From Acidocella sp. (GTDB lineage Bacteria; Pseudomonadota; Alphaproteobacteria; Acetobacterales; Acetobacteraceae), in contig JAQUAC010000182.1 of assembly GCA_028687415.1 (NCBI GenBank), positions 1 through 5,282 on the forward strand: a DNA stretch of 5,282 bases. Direction: 5' to 3'. The notes beneath the pieces were generated by a model. That model saw nothing but the letters and a program-made list of their open reading frames with translations, ran no database searches and had not been told where the DNA came from. This document shows positions 1-5,282 of the stretch, piece by piece; position 1 is the stretch's first letter; each line of letters starts with the position of its first letter. A program made the position numbers and the translations under genes.

Positions 1-106
1 TTACTGTCTGGCTGCCGGGGGCGAGCCGGTAGGAAAACTCGCTCTGGCGGTCATTCAGGGGGCTCACATACTTAACGTAAGCTCCGCGCCGGTTCTTGAA
101 AAACAC
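1..106 (-). CDS. Possible 5' end of an unidentified gene, cut by the window's left edge
   Basis: On the minus strand an open frame runs from a TAG at 136-134 to the left edge without a stop. It contains no ATG. The best start is GTG at 106-104, preceded by GAGG (118-115) at an 8-base spacing, giving 35 codons that begin (M)FFKNRRGAYVKYVSPLN and leave the window near SYRLAPGSQTV. By my count 26 of the 35 codons end in G or C, more than in plus frame 1 over the same bases, and the residue mix looks protein-like. It would lie 47 bases downstream of xth on the same strand, so it could be a third gene of that transcript. I do not recognise the family. It could instead be the end of a decayed or frameshifted gene, or chance. 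Plus-strand frame 2 is also open here, so the strand is not certain. Confidence 0.35.
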   Translation of the reverse strand, partial: MFFKNRRGAYVKYVSPLNDRQSEFSYRLAPGSQTV

Positions 107-114
107 GCTGACTG

Positions 115-130
115 CCTCACCGGCGTGAGG
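115..130. other. Perfect 6-bp hairpin with tetraloop
   Basis: CCTCAC (115-120), a CGGC loop and GTGAGG (125-130) form a perfect 6-bp stem. Read on the plus strand it is followed by TTTCTAA, which resembles a short intrinsic terminator for transcription arriving from the left. Read on the minus strand it has no T-run, but its 3' arm contains the GAGG that would serve the putative GTG start at 106. It may therefore be a plus-strand terminator, a structure masking a ribosome binding site, or chance. The sequence alone does not decide. Confidence 0.4.
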
Positions 131-153
131 TTTCTAACCGCCTCTAAGCGGTG

Positions 154-927
154 CTACTCCAGCGCCACCGTTACCGGCACATGGTCCGATGGCTGGGGCT
201 TGGCGCGCTCGTCCTTGTGGATGGTGACCGAGATCAGCCGCTCCGCCAGACGTGGGGAGAGCAAAGCGTGGTCGATGCGCAGGCCGGAATTACGGTCCCA
301 GGCGCCGGCCTGATAGTCCCAGAAGGTGTAGAGCGTCTCGCGCGGGTGCAGGGCGCGCGTTGCCTCGGTCAGGCCCGTGTAGAGGAGCGCGTTATAGGCG
401 GCGCGGGTTTCCGGGCGGATCAGCGCGTCATTCGCGGGTAAGGCGCGGGGGGCGAAATCGGCGTCGGTAGGGCAGACATTGTAGTCGCCCGCCAGGATGA
501 AATCCGTGTCCGCATCCAGCAGCGCCAGGGCATGCTGGCGCAGGTTCTCCATCCATTCCAGCTTGTAGGCATAGCCCGCCTCGCCGCCGGAATTGCCGTT
601 GGGCAGATACAACCCGCCAATATTCATGCCGTGGGCACGGATTTCCACGTAGCGGGAATGCGCGTCCGCCTCCGTCATGCCCGGCAGCTTGCGGAGGGTA
701 ACCTCCACCGGCTTGCGGTGCAGAATGGCGACGCCGTTATAACTCTTCTGCCCCACCACTACGGCGTCGTAGCCGAGGTTTTTGAAAGCGAGGGCGGGGA
801 ACTGGTGCTCCTCGCACTTGATCTCTTGCAGGAGCAGATAATCGGGCTGCTCACGGGCCAGGAAATCCGCGACATGGGACTCGCGCGTACGGACGGAATT
901 AACATTCCACGTCGTAACCTTAATCAA
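154..927 (-). CDS. xth: Exodeoxyribonuclease III (class II AP endonuclease)
   Basis: This is a Mg2+-dependent nuclease of the exonuclease-endonuclease-phosphatase fold. By family knowledge it cuts 5' of abasic sites in base excision repair and degrades DNA 3' to 5'. With the TTG start at 927 it has 257 residues, close to the 268 of E. coli Xth. Visible landmarks are TTWNVNSVR near the start with N8; LLLQEIKC with the metal-binding E35; YNGVAILHR (63-71); GLYLPNGN with Y107; LAGDYNV with D148 and N150; SGLRIDHALLSP near the C-terminus; and the terminal SDHVPVTVAL with catalytic H249. An ATG at 966 is in frame but would add PPPPAAAGRRSP, encoded by the other reading of the conserved erpA tail, so TTG at 927 is preferred. 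That TTG overlaps the erpA stop by 8 bases (TTGATTAA) with only a weak GGGAC 11 bases upstream, suggesting translational coupling. Function is secure; the start is inferred. Confidence 0.95.
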   Translation of the reverse strand: MIKVTTWNVNSVRTRESHVADFLAREQPDYLLLQEIKCEEHQFPALAFKNLGYDAVVVGQKSYNGVAILHRKPVEVTLRKLPGMTEADAHSRYVEIRAHGMNIGGLYLPNGNSGGEAGYAYKLEWMENLRQHALALLDADTDFILAGDYNVCPTDADFAPRALPANDALIRPETRAAYNALLYTGLTEATRALHPRETLYTFWDYQAGAWDRNSGLRIDHALLSPRLAERLISVTIHKDERAKPQPSDHVPVTVALE

Positions 928-1255
928 CGGAGAACGACGTCCCGCAGCCGCAGGAGGCGGTGGCATTGGGGTTCTTCACCAGAAAATGCGCGCCCATCAG
1001 GCTGTCCTTGAAGTCCAGCTCCGCTCCGGCCAGGAAGTCCTGGCTCACCGGGTCCACATACACGGTGGCTTTCCCGGTTTCGAGGACGAGATCATCCGGG
1101 TTTTGCGTCGCCGTGAGGTCGAATTTGTATTGCAGCCCGGAGCAGCCGCCCGCCAGCACCTCCACGCGCAGGGCGCGAGCGCTGGGGTCATCGGCAAGAA
1201 TCTCCGCCACGCGGGCGGCGGCGGCGGGGGAGATGCTGAAGGAGGTCTGGGTCAT
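920..1255 (-). CDS. erpA: A-type iron-sulfur cluster carrier/insertion protein, ErpA-like
   Basis: This 111-residue protein is a small A-type carrier (HesB/IscA family), which accepts Fe-S clusters from the assembly machinery and passes them to apo-enzymes in the cytoplasm. All three ligand cysteines are present: C38 in AGGCSGLQYKF, and C102 and C104 in ASCGCGTSFSVD. The stretches VYVDPVSQDFL and FLVKNPNATASCGCG fit ErpA better than IscA or SufA, but paralogue assignment within this family is only moderately safe. The start ATG (1255-1253) gives the normal family length. No Shine-Dalgarno sequence lies just upstream; instead there is TATATAT (see the promoter entry). The stop TAA (922-920) overlaps the likely xth start, so the two genes should be cotranscribed. 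The gene diverges from dgt across a 62-base gap. Confidence 0.95.
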   Translation of the reverse strand: MTQTSFSISPAAAARVAEILADDPSARALRVEVLAGGCSGLQYKFDLTATQNPDDLVLETGKATVYVDPVSQDFLAGAELDFKDSLMGAHFLVKNPNATASCGCGTSFSVD

Positions 1256-1317
1256 GGTTGATATATAGCGTCGCGGGGCCTTGGAGGGTAGGGCGCGGAT
1301 GGGCTAAGCCTCCCCGC
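1256..1317. promoter_or_regulatory. Divergent intergenic region between erpA and dgt
   Basis: These 62 bases must hold, or lie close to, the promoters of both divergent gene sets. The most visible feature is an AT-rich patch (TTGATATATAG, 1258-1268) in otherwise GC-rich sequence. On the plus side TTGATA (1258-1263) resembles a -35 box, but no good -10 hexamer follows at 16-18 bases, so no dgt promoter is called. Upstream of the dgt ATG, GGAGG (1283-1287) is too far to be its ribosome binding site and can pair with CCTCC (1309-1313). GGCTAAGCC (1302-1310) is a short palindrome. No binding site for a known regulator is recognised. Confidence 0.5.
1261..1266 (-). promoter_or_regulatory. Candidate -10 element for erpA
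   Basis: The minus strand reads GCTATATATCAACC immediately before the erpA ATG. A TATATA hexamer at 1266-1261 leaves five bases before position 1255, so transcription would be expected to begin at or beside the A of the ATG, giving a leaderless message. The lack of a Shine-Dalgarno sequence agrees with this. The -35 region, about 17 bases upstream, does not match the sigma-70 consensus, which weakens the call. Confidence 0.35.
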
Positions 1318-2460
1318 ATGATAAAAGCCCCCTATGCGGTGCAGGCGGAGGAGAGCCGTGGCCGCCAGCACAGCCAGATACGCTCGGATGACCGCAGCCC
1401 CTATCAGCGCGACCGCGACCGCGTGGTGCACTGCTCGGCCTTCCGCAAGCTGCAATATAAGACTCAGGTGTTCGTCACGCGCGAGGGGGATTTCTACCGC
1501 ACGCGGCTGACCCATAGCCTGGAGGTGGCGCAGATTGCCCGCTCCATCGCCCGCGCTTTGGGGTTTGACGAGGACCTGACCGAATGCTTGGCGCTGGCGC
1601 ATGATCTCGGCCATCCGCCTTTCGGCCATGCGGGCGAGCGCGGGCTGAACGAGGCGCTGAAGGAATTCGGTGGGTTCGACCATAATGACCAGAGCTTCCG
1701 CGTGGTGACGCTGCTGGAGCAGCGCTACGCGGCGTTCGACGGGCTGAACCTGAGCTGGGAGGCGCTGGAGGGGCTGGCCAAGCATAACGGCCCGCTGCGC
1801 AACCCGCCGCCGACCATCGCGGCATTTGACGACGCCATGCCGTTGGACCTGCACCGTCAGACCTCCGCCGAGGCGCAGGTGGCGGCGTTTGCCGACGACA
1901 TCGCCTACAACACCCATGATCTGGATGACGGGCTGCGCGCCGGGCTGTTCGAGTTCGAGGATATTCTGCCCCTGCCGGTCATTGGCGATCTGGTGCGCGG
2001 CGCCCAGGTGCTGACCAGCGCCAAGAATCGCGTCCGTCATGAGCTGAGCCGTGCCGTCATCAATACATTGGTGCATGATGCGCTGGCGGAGAGCGCCAAG
2101 CGCATCGAGGCTCTGGCGCCGCGTAGCGCCGAGGATATCCGCGCCGCCGCCGGTCCGGTAATTGGCTTTTCGGATGAGATGCTGGCGGCCAACAAGGCGC
2201 TGAAGAAGTTCCTGTTTACCCGCATGTACCGGCACTGGCGCGTCAACCGCCAGACGCATAAGGCCGAGCATGTGACCAAGGTCCTGGCCACGCTGCTGCT
2301 CCAGCATCCCGGCTTGCTGCCCGGCGAGTGGCGCGAGCGCGCCGGGCGGGGCGAGACGCCCCAGGCCGCCGCCGTGGTGCGCGACTATGTGGCCGGCATG
2401 ACCGACCGCTACGCGCTGGACGAGTTTTCCAAATTGACCGACCCTTCGGTCCCTGCCTGA
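1318..2460 (+). CDS. dgt: Deoxyguanosinetriphosphate triphosphohydrolase-like protein (HD-domain dNTPase)
   Basis: A 380-residue member of the Dgt family, which hydrolyses dNTPs to deoxynucleoside plus triphosphate and so influences dNTP pools in the cytoplasm. The N-terminal signature RSPYQRDRDRVVHCSAFRKL (27-45 region) leads into KTQVFVTREGDFYRTRLTHS. The HD metal site is complete: H66 in THSLEVAQ, H95-D96 in LAHDLGHPPFGHAGE and D194 in FADDIAYNTHDLDDG. The length agrees with the shorter alphaproteobacterial Dgt-like proteins rather than the longer E. coli enzyme, and true dGTP preference cannot be read from sequence. ATG at 1318 is chosen because the protein then begins MIKAPYAVQAEESRGR, as family members do. 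An in-frame TTG at 1258 would add 20 residues of spacer-like sequence. The Shine-Dalgarno sequence is weak. argS follows after 10 bases, so it is probably the first gene of the rightward operon. Confidence 0.93.
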   Translation: MIKAPYAVQAEESRGRQHSQIRSDDRSPYQRDRDRVVHCSAFRKLQYKTQVFVTREGDFYRTRLTHSLEVAQIARSIARALGFDEDLTECLALAHDLGHPPFGHAGERGLNEALKEFGGFDHNDQSFRVVTLLEQRYAAFDGLNLSWEALEGLAKHNGPLRNPPPTIAAFDDAMPLDLHRQTSAEAQVAAFADDIAYNTHDLDDGLRAGLFEFEDILPLPVIGDLVRGAQVLTSAKNRVRHELSRAVINTLVHDALAESAKRIEALAPRSAEDIRAAAGPVIGFSDEMLAANKALKKFLFTRMYRHWRVNRQTHKAEHVTKVLATLLLQHPGLLPGEWRERAGRGETPQAAAVVRDYVAGMTDRYALDEFSKLTDPSVPA

Positions 2461-2467
2461 AGAGAGT
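2461..2467 (+). promoter_or_regulatory. Ribosome binding site of argS
   Basis: A purine run, AGAGAG (2461-2466), begins directly after the dgt stop codon and sits four bases from the argS ATG at 2471. It fixes the argS start and shows the two genes are read from one message. Confidence 0.6.
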
Positions 2468-2470
2468 TAC

Positions 2471-4213
2471 ATGACCGAACAGAATCTTTTTGCCGTGGTG
2501 CGCAGCTTTGTGTTGCAGGACCTCGCCGCCCTGGTGCCCGGCTTGCCGGAAGAGGTGCTGGCCCGCGTGGAGGTGACGCCGACCAAGGACGCCGCGCATG
2601 GCGACATGGCGAGCAATGCCGCGATGATCGCAGCCAAGCCGGCGGGCAAGAACCCGCGTGAGCTGGCAGCCGGGCTGGTGGCGGCACTTTCCGGGCGCCC
2701 CGGCATCGCCAAGGCCGAGGCCGCAGGGCCGGGCTTTGTGAACATCATGCTCGACCAGGCGCTGTTGCAGGCGCAATTGCCGGTGATTCTGGCGGCGGGC
2801 GAGGCTTATGGCCAGGGGCTGCCGCGCGGGGCCAAGGTGAATGTGGAGTACGTCTCCGCCAACCCCACCGGGCCGCTGCATGTGGGGCATTGCCGTGGGG
2901 CCGTGGTGGGCGACGCGCTGGCCAATCTGCTGGCCAAGGCCGGGCATGACGTGACCAAGGAATTCTACATCAACGATGCCGGGGCGCAGGTCATCGCCCT
3001 CGCGCGCTCGGTGTATGTGCGTTACTTGGAGGCGCTGAAGCTCTCGCCGCAGGCGTATATCGAGACCGTGCAGGGCGGCATGCAGTATGGCGGGGCATAT
3101 CTCATCCCCGTGGGCGAGGCGCTGGCGGTGCAATATGGCGACCGCTTCGCTGAGATGCCGGAGGCTGAGTGGCTCGACATTTTCCGCGACTTCGCGGTGG
3201 CCAAGATGCTGGATCTGATCCGCGAGGACCTCGCCGCGCTGGGTGTGGTGCATGACGTGTTTTCCTCCGAGCGCGCGCTGGTGCAGAGCGGCGGCGTGGC
3301 GCGTGGCTTGGCCAGCCTGCTGGAGCAGGGGCTGATCTACCGGGGTGTTCTGGAGCCGCCCAAGGGCAAGACGCCGGATGATTGGGAGCCGCGCGAGCAG
3401 GAGCTGTTCCGCGCCACCCAGTTTGGTGACGACGTGGACCGGCCCATCGCCAAATCCGACGGCTCATACACCTATTTCGCCAACGACATCGCCTACCATG
3501 CTGACAAGATGGCGCGCGGCTTCAATGCCATGATCGACGTGTGGGGTGCCGACCATGGCGGCTACGTGAAGCGCATGCAGGCGGCGGTGAAGGCGCTCTC
3601 CGCTGGCCGCCCGGCGCGGCTGGACGTGGTGCTGTGCCAGATCGTGCGCGTGATGAAGGACGGCGAGCCGGTAAAAATGTCCAAGCGCGCGGGCACGTTC
3701 GTGGAGCTGCGTGACCTTATTGACGAGGTAGGGCCGGATGCCGTGCGCTTCATCATGCTGATGCGCAAATCCGACGCGCAGATGGATTTCGACCTCAACG
3801 CCGCCGTGGCGCAGACGCGCGACAACCCGGTGTTCTACGTGCAGTATGCGCATGCGCGCTGCCGCTCCGTGCTGCGCGCGGCGGCTTCGGTGGCCAGCCC
3901 GGCGGCGGTGCTGGCCTCGCTTACCGCGCCGGAGGAGATGGCGATGATCCGGCGGTTGATGGCTTGGCCGCGTTTGGTGGAGCAGGCCGCCGAGGCGCGC
4001 GAACCGCACCGCGTGGCGTTCTTCCTGTATGAGCTGGCTGGGGATTTCCATGCGTTGTGGAATGCCGGGCGGGAGAATGCGTCCCTGCGCTTCCTGCAGG
4101 AGGATAAGCCGGAGGAGACAGCGGCGCGGATTGCGCTTGTCGAGGCCACGGCGATTGTGCTCCGCTCGGGCCTTGCCGTGCTGGGTGTTAAGCCTGTCGA
4201 AGAGATGAGGTAG
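2471..4213 (+). CDS. argS: Arginyl-tRNA synthetase
   Basis: This class I aminoacyl-tRNA synthetase charges tRNA-Arg with arginine using ATP. It has 580 residues, the normal size for bacteria. In order: an N-terminal ArgRS-specific (Add-1) domain over roughly the first 90-100 residues, which binds the tRNA elbow; the Rossmann catalytic core with the HIGH-type signature NPTGPLHVGH (HVGH at 137-140) and the FYINDAGAQ stretch; the second ATP-binding signature as KMSKRAG (K402-R406); and a C-terminal DALR anticodon-binding helical domain beginning near YVQYAHAR (456 onward). The KMSKR form, rather than KMSKS, is normal in this lineage as far as I know. The ATG at 2471 has a purine-rich ribosome binding site. 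The gene lies 10 bases after dgt and ends 2 bases before the next start, so it is inside an operon. No anomaly in length or motifs is seen. Confidence 0.98.
   Translation: MTEQNLFAVVRSFVLQDLAALVPGLPEEVLARVEVTPTKDAAHGDMASNAAMIAAKPAGKNPRELAAGLVAALSGRPGIAKAEAAGPGFVNIMLDQALLQAQLPVILAAGEAYGQGLPRGAKVNVEYVSANPTGPLHVGHCRGAVVGDALANLLAKAGHDVTKEFYINDAGAQVIALARSVYVRYLEALKLSPQAYIETVQGGMQYGGAYLIPVGEALAVQYGDRFAEMPEAEWLDIFRDFAVAKMLDLIREDLAALGVVHDVFSSERALVQSGGVARGLASLLEQGLIYRGVLEPPKGKTPDDWEPREQELFRATQFGDDVDRPIAKSDGSYTYFANDIAYHADKMARGFNAMIDVWGADHGGYVKRMQAAVKALSAGRPARLDVVLCQIVRVMKDGEPVKMSKRAGTFVELRDLIDEVGPDAVRFIMLMRKSDAQMDFDLNAAVAQTRDNPVFYVQYAHARCRSVLRAAASVASPAAVLASLTAPEEMAMIRRLMAWPRLVEQAAEAREPHRVAFFLYELAGDFHALWNAGRENASLRFLQEDKPEETAARIALVEATAIVLRSGLAVLGVKPVEEMR
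4207..4210 (+). promoter_or_regulatory. Ribosome binding site supporting a TTG start
   Basis: GAGG lies within the last argS codons, five bases before TTG at 4216. This spacing supports TTG as the start of the SPOR-domain gene over the in-frame ATG at 4291, which would remove the cytoplasmic tail before the membrane segment. Confidence 0.55.
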
Positions 4214-4215
4214 GA

Positions 4216-4926
4216 TTGGAGCCTGAGGACGATTTTCTCTACCGCCCGCAGCGGGAGAGGGGGCAGAGGCTGGACCCCGCCATCCGGCGCATGGCGCTGG
4301 GGGCGGGCGGGTTGTCGCTGCTTGTCATTGTGGTGGCGCTGGGGTGGAGTGGCATCCATGCCGGGGGCTTCGGCCCGCCGCCGGTAATCACTGCGCCAAC
4401 GACGGCGCTGCGCGTGGTCCCGGCGGACCCGGGCGGGCTGGAAGTGCCCGGGGCGAATGTGCCCATCATGTCTGGGCAGACCTCCTCCGGTGCGCCTCAG
4501 CTTGCCCCCGCCGCTGCCGCGCCGGCGCTGGCGTTGTTGAATCAGGCGGCTGGGGTGAACCAGCCCGCGCCTGCGCCCGTTCCGGCACCTGCCACAGCGC
4601 CCGGACCTGTGCCGGCGGCAACACCGGCTGCCGCGGTTGCGGCATCCGCCGCCGCGCCGCCGCCAGCCAAGGTGTCCAGCGGCCCGATAGGTGTGCAGCT
4701 TGCCGCCACGGCGGATGAGGCGGGCGCTCAGGCGGTGTGGGCACAGTTGAAGAAGAAATTCCCTGACCTGCTGTCCGGTAAATCGCCGGACATCATCCCT
4801 GCCGTGGTCAACGGGCATAGTGTGTGGCGATTGCGCCTCTCCGGCCTGGGTGATGCCGATGCGGCGAAGGCCTTTTGCGCCAAGCTGACGGCCAACGGCG
4901 CGGCTTGCATGGTGGCGGCGTTTTGA
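4216..4926 (+). CDS. Membrane-anchored SPOR-domain protein
   Basis: A 236-residue bitopic protein. Residues 1-25 are charged and should be cytoplasmic. Residues 26-47 (MALGAGGLSLLVIVVALGWSG) form one membrane segment without a cleavage site, placing the rest in the periplasm. A low-complexity Ala/Pro linker covers roughly 90-155. Residues 156-236 are a SPOR domain (IGVQLAATADEAGAQAVWAQL, then VWRLRLSGL and AFCAKLTANGAACMV). By family knowledge SPOR domains bind glycan strands stripped of stem peptides, typically at division septa. C221 and C231 sit near the C-terminus and may form a disulphide. The proposed start is TTG, 2 bases after the argS stop. nagZ overlaps the 3' end by 4 bases, so the protein may act in the same peptidoglycan-turnover context. 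It resembles FtsN or DedD only in layout, and I give no gene name. Confidence 0.9.
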   Translation: MEPEDDFLYRPQRERGQRLDPAIRRMALGAGGLSLLVIVVALGWSGIHAGGFGPPPVITAPTTALRVVPADPGGLEVPGANVPIMSGQTSSGAPQLAPAAAAPALALLNQAAGVNQPAPAPVPAPATAPGPVPAATPAAAVAASAAAPPPAKVSSGPIGVQLAATADEAGAQAVWAQLKKKFPDLLSGKSPDIIPAVVNGHSVWRLRLSGLGDADAAKAFCAKLTANGAACMVAAF

Positions 4927-5282
4927 AACCCGCCATGCTGGGTATTGCCGGGGCCCGCCTCTCGGCTGATGAGCGCGCGCTGTTCCTGGCGCATCGCCCA
5001 TGCGGGGTGATTTTGTTCGGGCGTAATATTCAGGATCCGTCACAGCTGGCTGATCTTATTGCTGAATTGCGGGAGGCTCTGCCGCAGGGCGCGCATATTG
5101 CCGTGGATCAGGAGGGCGGGCGTGTGGCGCGGCTGCGGCCCCCGCACTGGCAGGCTTTGCCGCCTGCCGGGAGCCTATGCACGCCGGAGGAAGCCTTCGC
5201 GCATGGCCGTGCTTTGGGCGCGATGGTGAAGGCGGCGGGGTTCACCATGACCGCTGCCCCGGTGCTGGATCTGCGCGTGCCT
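4923..5282 (+). CDS. nagZ: Beta-N-acetylhexosaminidase NagZ, N-terminal part (cut by right edge)
   Basis: The first 120 residues of a glycoside hydrolase family 3 enzyme. NagZ removes N-acetylglucosamine from anhydromuropeptides in cytoplasmic peptidoglycan recycling. Visible signatures are GVILFGRNIQDPSQL (28-42), the near-diagnostic VDQEGGRVARL (61-71, with D62) and MTAAPVLDLRVP at the edge, matching the NFAPVLD region of the family. The catalytic His/Asp loop (KHFPGHG region) lies beyond the window, so activity cannot be judged. The start is inferred as TTG at 4923, giving MKPAMLGIAGARLSADE, with GGTGG seven bases upstream and its TTGA overlapping the stop of the SPOR gene. The alternative ATG at 4935 would drop four residues and has no ribosome binding site. 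Frame and family are secure; the start is less so. Confidence 0.93.
   Translation, partial: MKPAMLGIAGARLSADERALFLAHRPCGVILFGRNIQDPSQLADLIAELREALPQGAHIAVDQEGGRVARLRPPHWQALPPAGSLCTPEEAFAHGRALGAMVKAAGFTMTAAPVLDLRVP

Noticed and set aside
71..81. Short inverted repeat CTTA-ACG-TAAG considered as an operator
   Set aside because: It has only a 4-bp arm, does not match a site I know, and lies inside the putative left-edge coding frame.
137..152. Inverted repeat ACCGC-CTCTAA-GCGGT beside the xth stop as a terminator
   Set aside because: The stem is only 5 bp with a 6-base loop and no real T-run on the minus strand. It is too weak to call a terminator.
532..1011. Plus-strand open frame (159 codons) opposite xth and erpA
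   Set aside because: It is a shadow of the two genes and ends in an Arg-rich stretch opposite the conserved erpA cysteine tail.
1258..1317. TTG at 1258 as a dgt start with a 20-residue extension
   Set aside because: The added residues do not resemble the family, there is no ribosome binding site, and ATG at 1318 gives the normal N-terminus.
1252..2307. Long minus-strand open frame (351 codons) opposite dgt
   Set aside because: Its sequence is a GC-bias mirror of dgt, rich in Arg, Gln, His and Leu with no recognisable motif, while dgt carries a complete HD site on the plus strand.
2243..3253. Long minus-strand open frame (336 codons) opposite the dgt end and argS
   Set aside because: It has mirror-type composition, no domain signature, and spans a gene junction. 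argS is unmistakable on the other strand.
3674..3688. KMSKR instead of KMSKS in ArgS as a possible defect
   Set aside because: ArgRS enzymes often depart from KMSKS, and KMSKRAG is, to my knowledge, usual in alphaproteobacterial members.
4480..4680. GC-rich repetitive stretch considered as a possible tandem repeat
   Set aside because: It encodes an irregular Ala/Pro linker in frame with the SPOR protein. No fixed repeat unit is present.
3835..5043. Long minus-strand open frame (402 codons) opposite argS, SPOR and nagZ
   Set aside because: It crosses three genes on the other strand and has Arg/Gly-rich low-complexity content arising from the opposite strand's Ala/Pro linker.

Overview
This GC-rich window reads as ordinary core chromosome of an alphaproteobacterium. 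The rightward order dgt - argS - SPOR-domain protein - nagZ is an alphaproteobacterial arrangement I know from general knowledge, and the protein wording (especially the SPOR and NagZ N-termini) suggests Rhodospirillales, perhaps Acetobacteraceae. That family placement is an inference from recall, not a search result.

Layout: two divergent gene sets leave a 62-base gap (1256-1317). Leftward run erpA (A-type iron-sulfur carrier, 1255-920) and xth (exonuclease III-type AP endonuclease, 927-154), joined by an 8-base overlap. Beyond xth, a further minus-strand reading frame may begin at a GTG (106) and leave the window at its left edge; it is unidentified. Rightward run dgt (HD-family dNTP triphosphohydrolase, 1318-2460), argS (arginyl-tRNA synthetase, 2471-4213), a membrane-anchored SPOR-domain protein (4216-4926) and the first 120 codons of nagZ (beta-N-acetylhexosaminidase, from 4923), cut by the right edge. 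Gaps in the rightward set are 10 bases, 2 bases and a 4-base overlap, so it is very probably one operon.

Functionally the left arm combines iron-sulfur cluster delivery with DNA repair. The right arm combines nucleotide-pool control, tRNA charging and peptidoglycan handling (a septal-glycan-binding SPOR protein next to a muropeptide-recycling hexosaminidase).

I found no mobile element, CRISPR array, tRNA or rRNA, and no evidence of a new system. The points worth a second look are small: three likely TTG starts at tight gene junctions (xth, SPOR, nagZ), a possibly leaderless erpA transcript, and the unidentified left-edge frame with a hairpin across its putative ribosome binding site.
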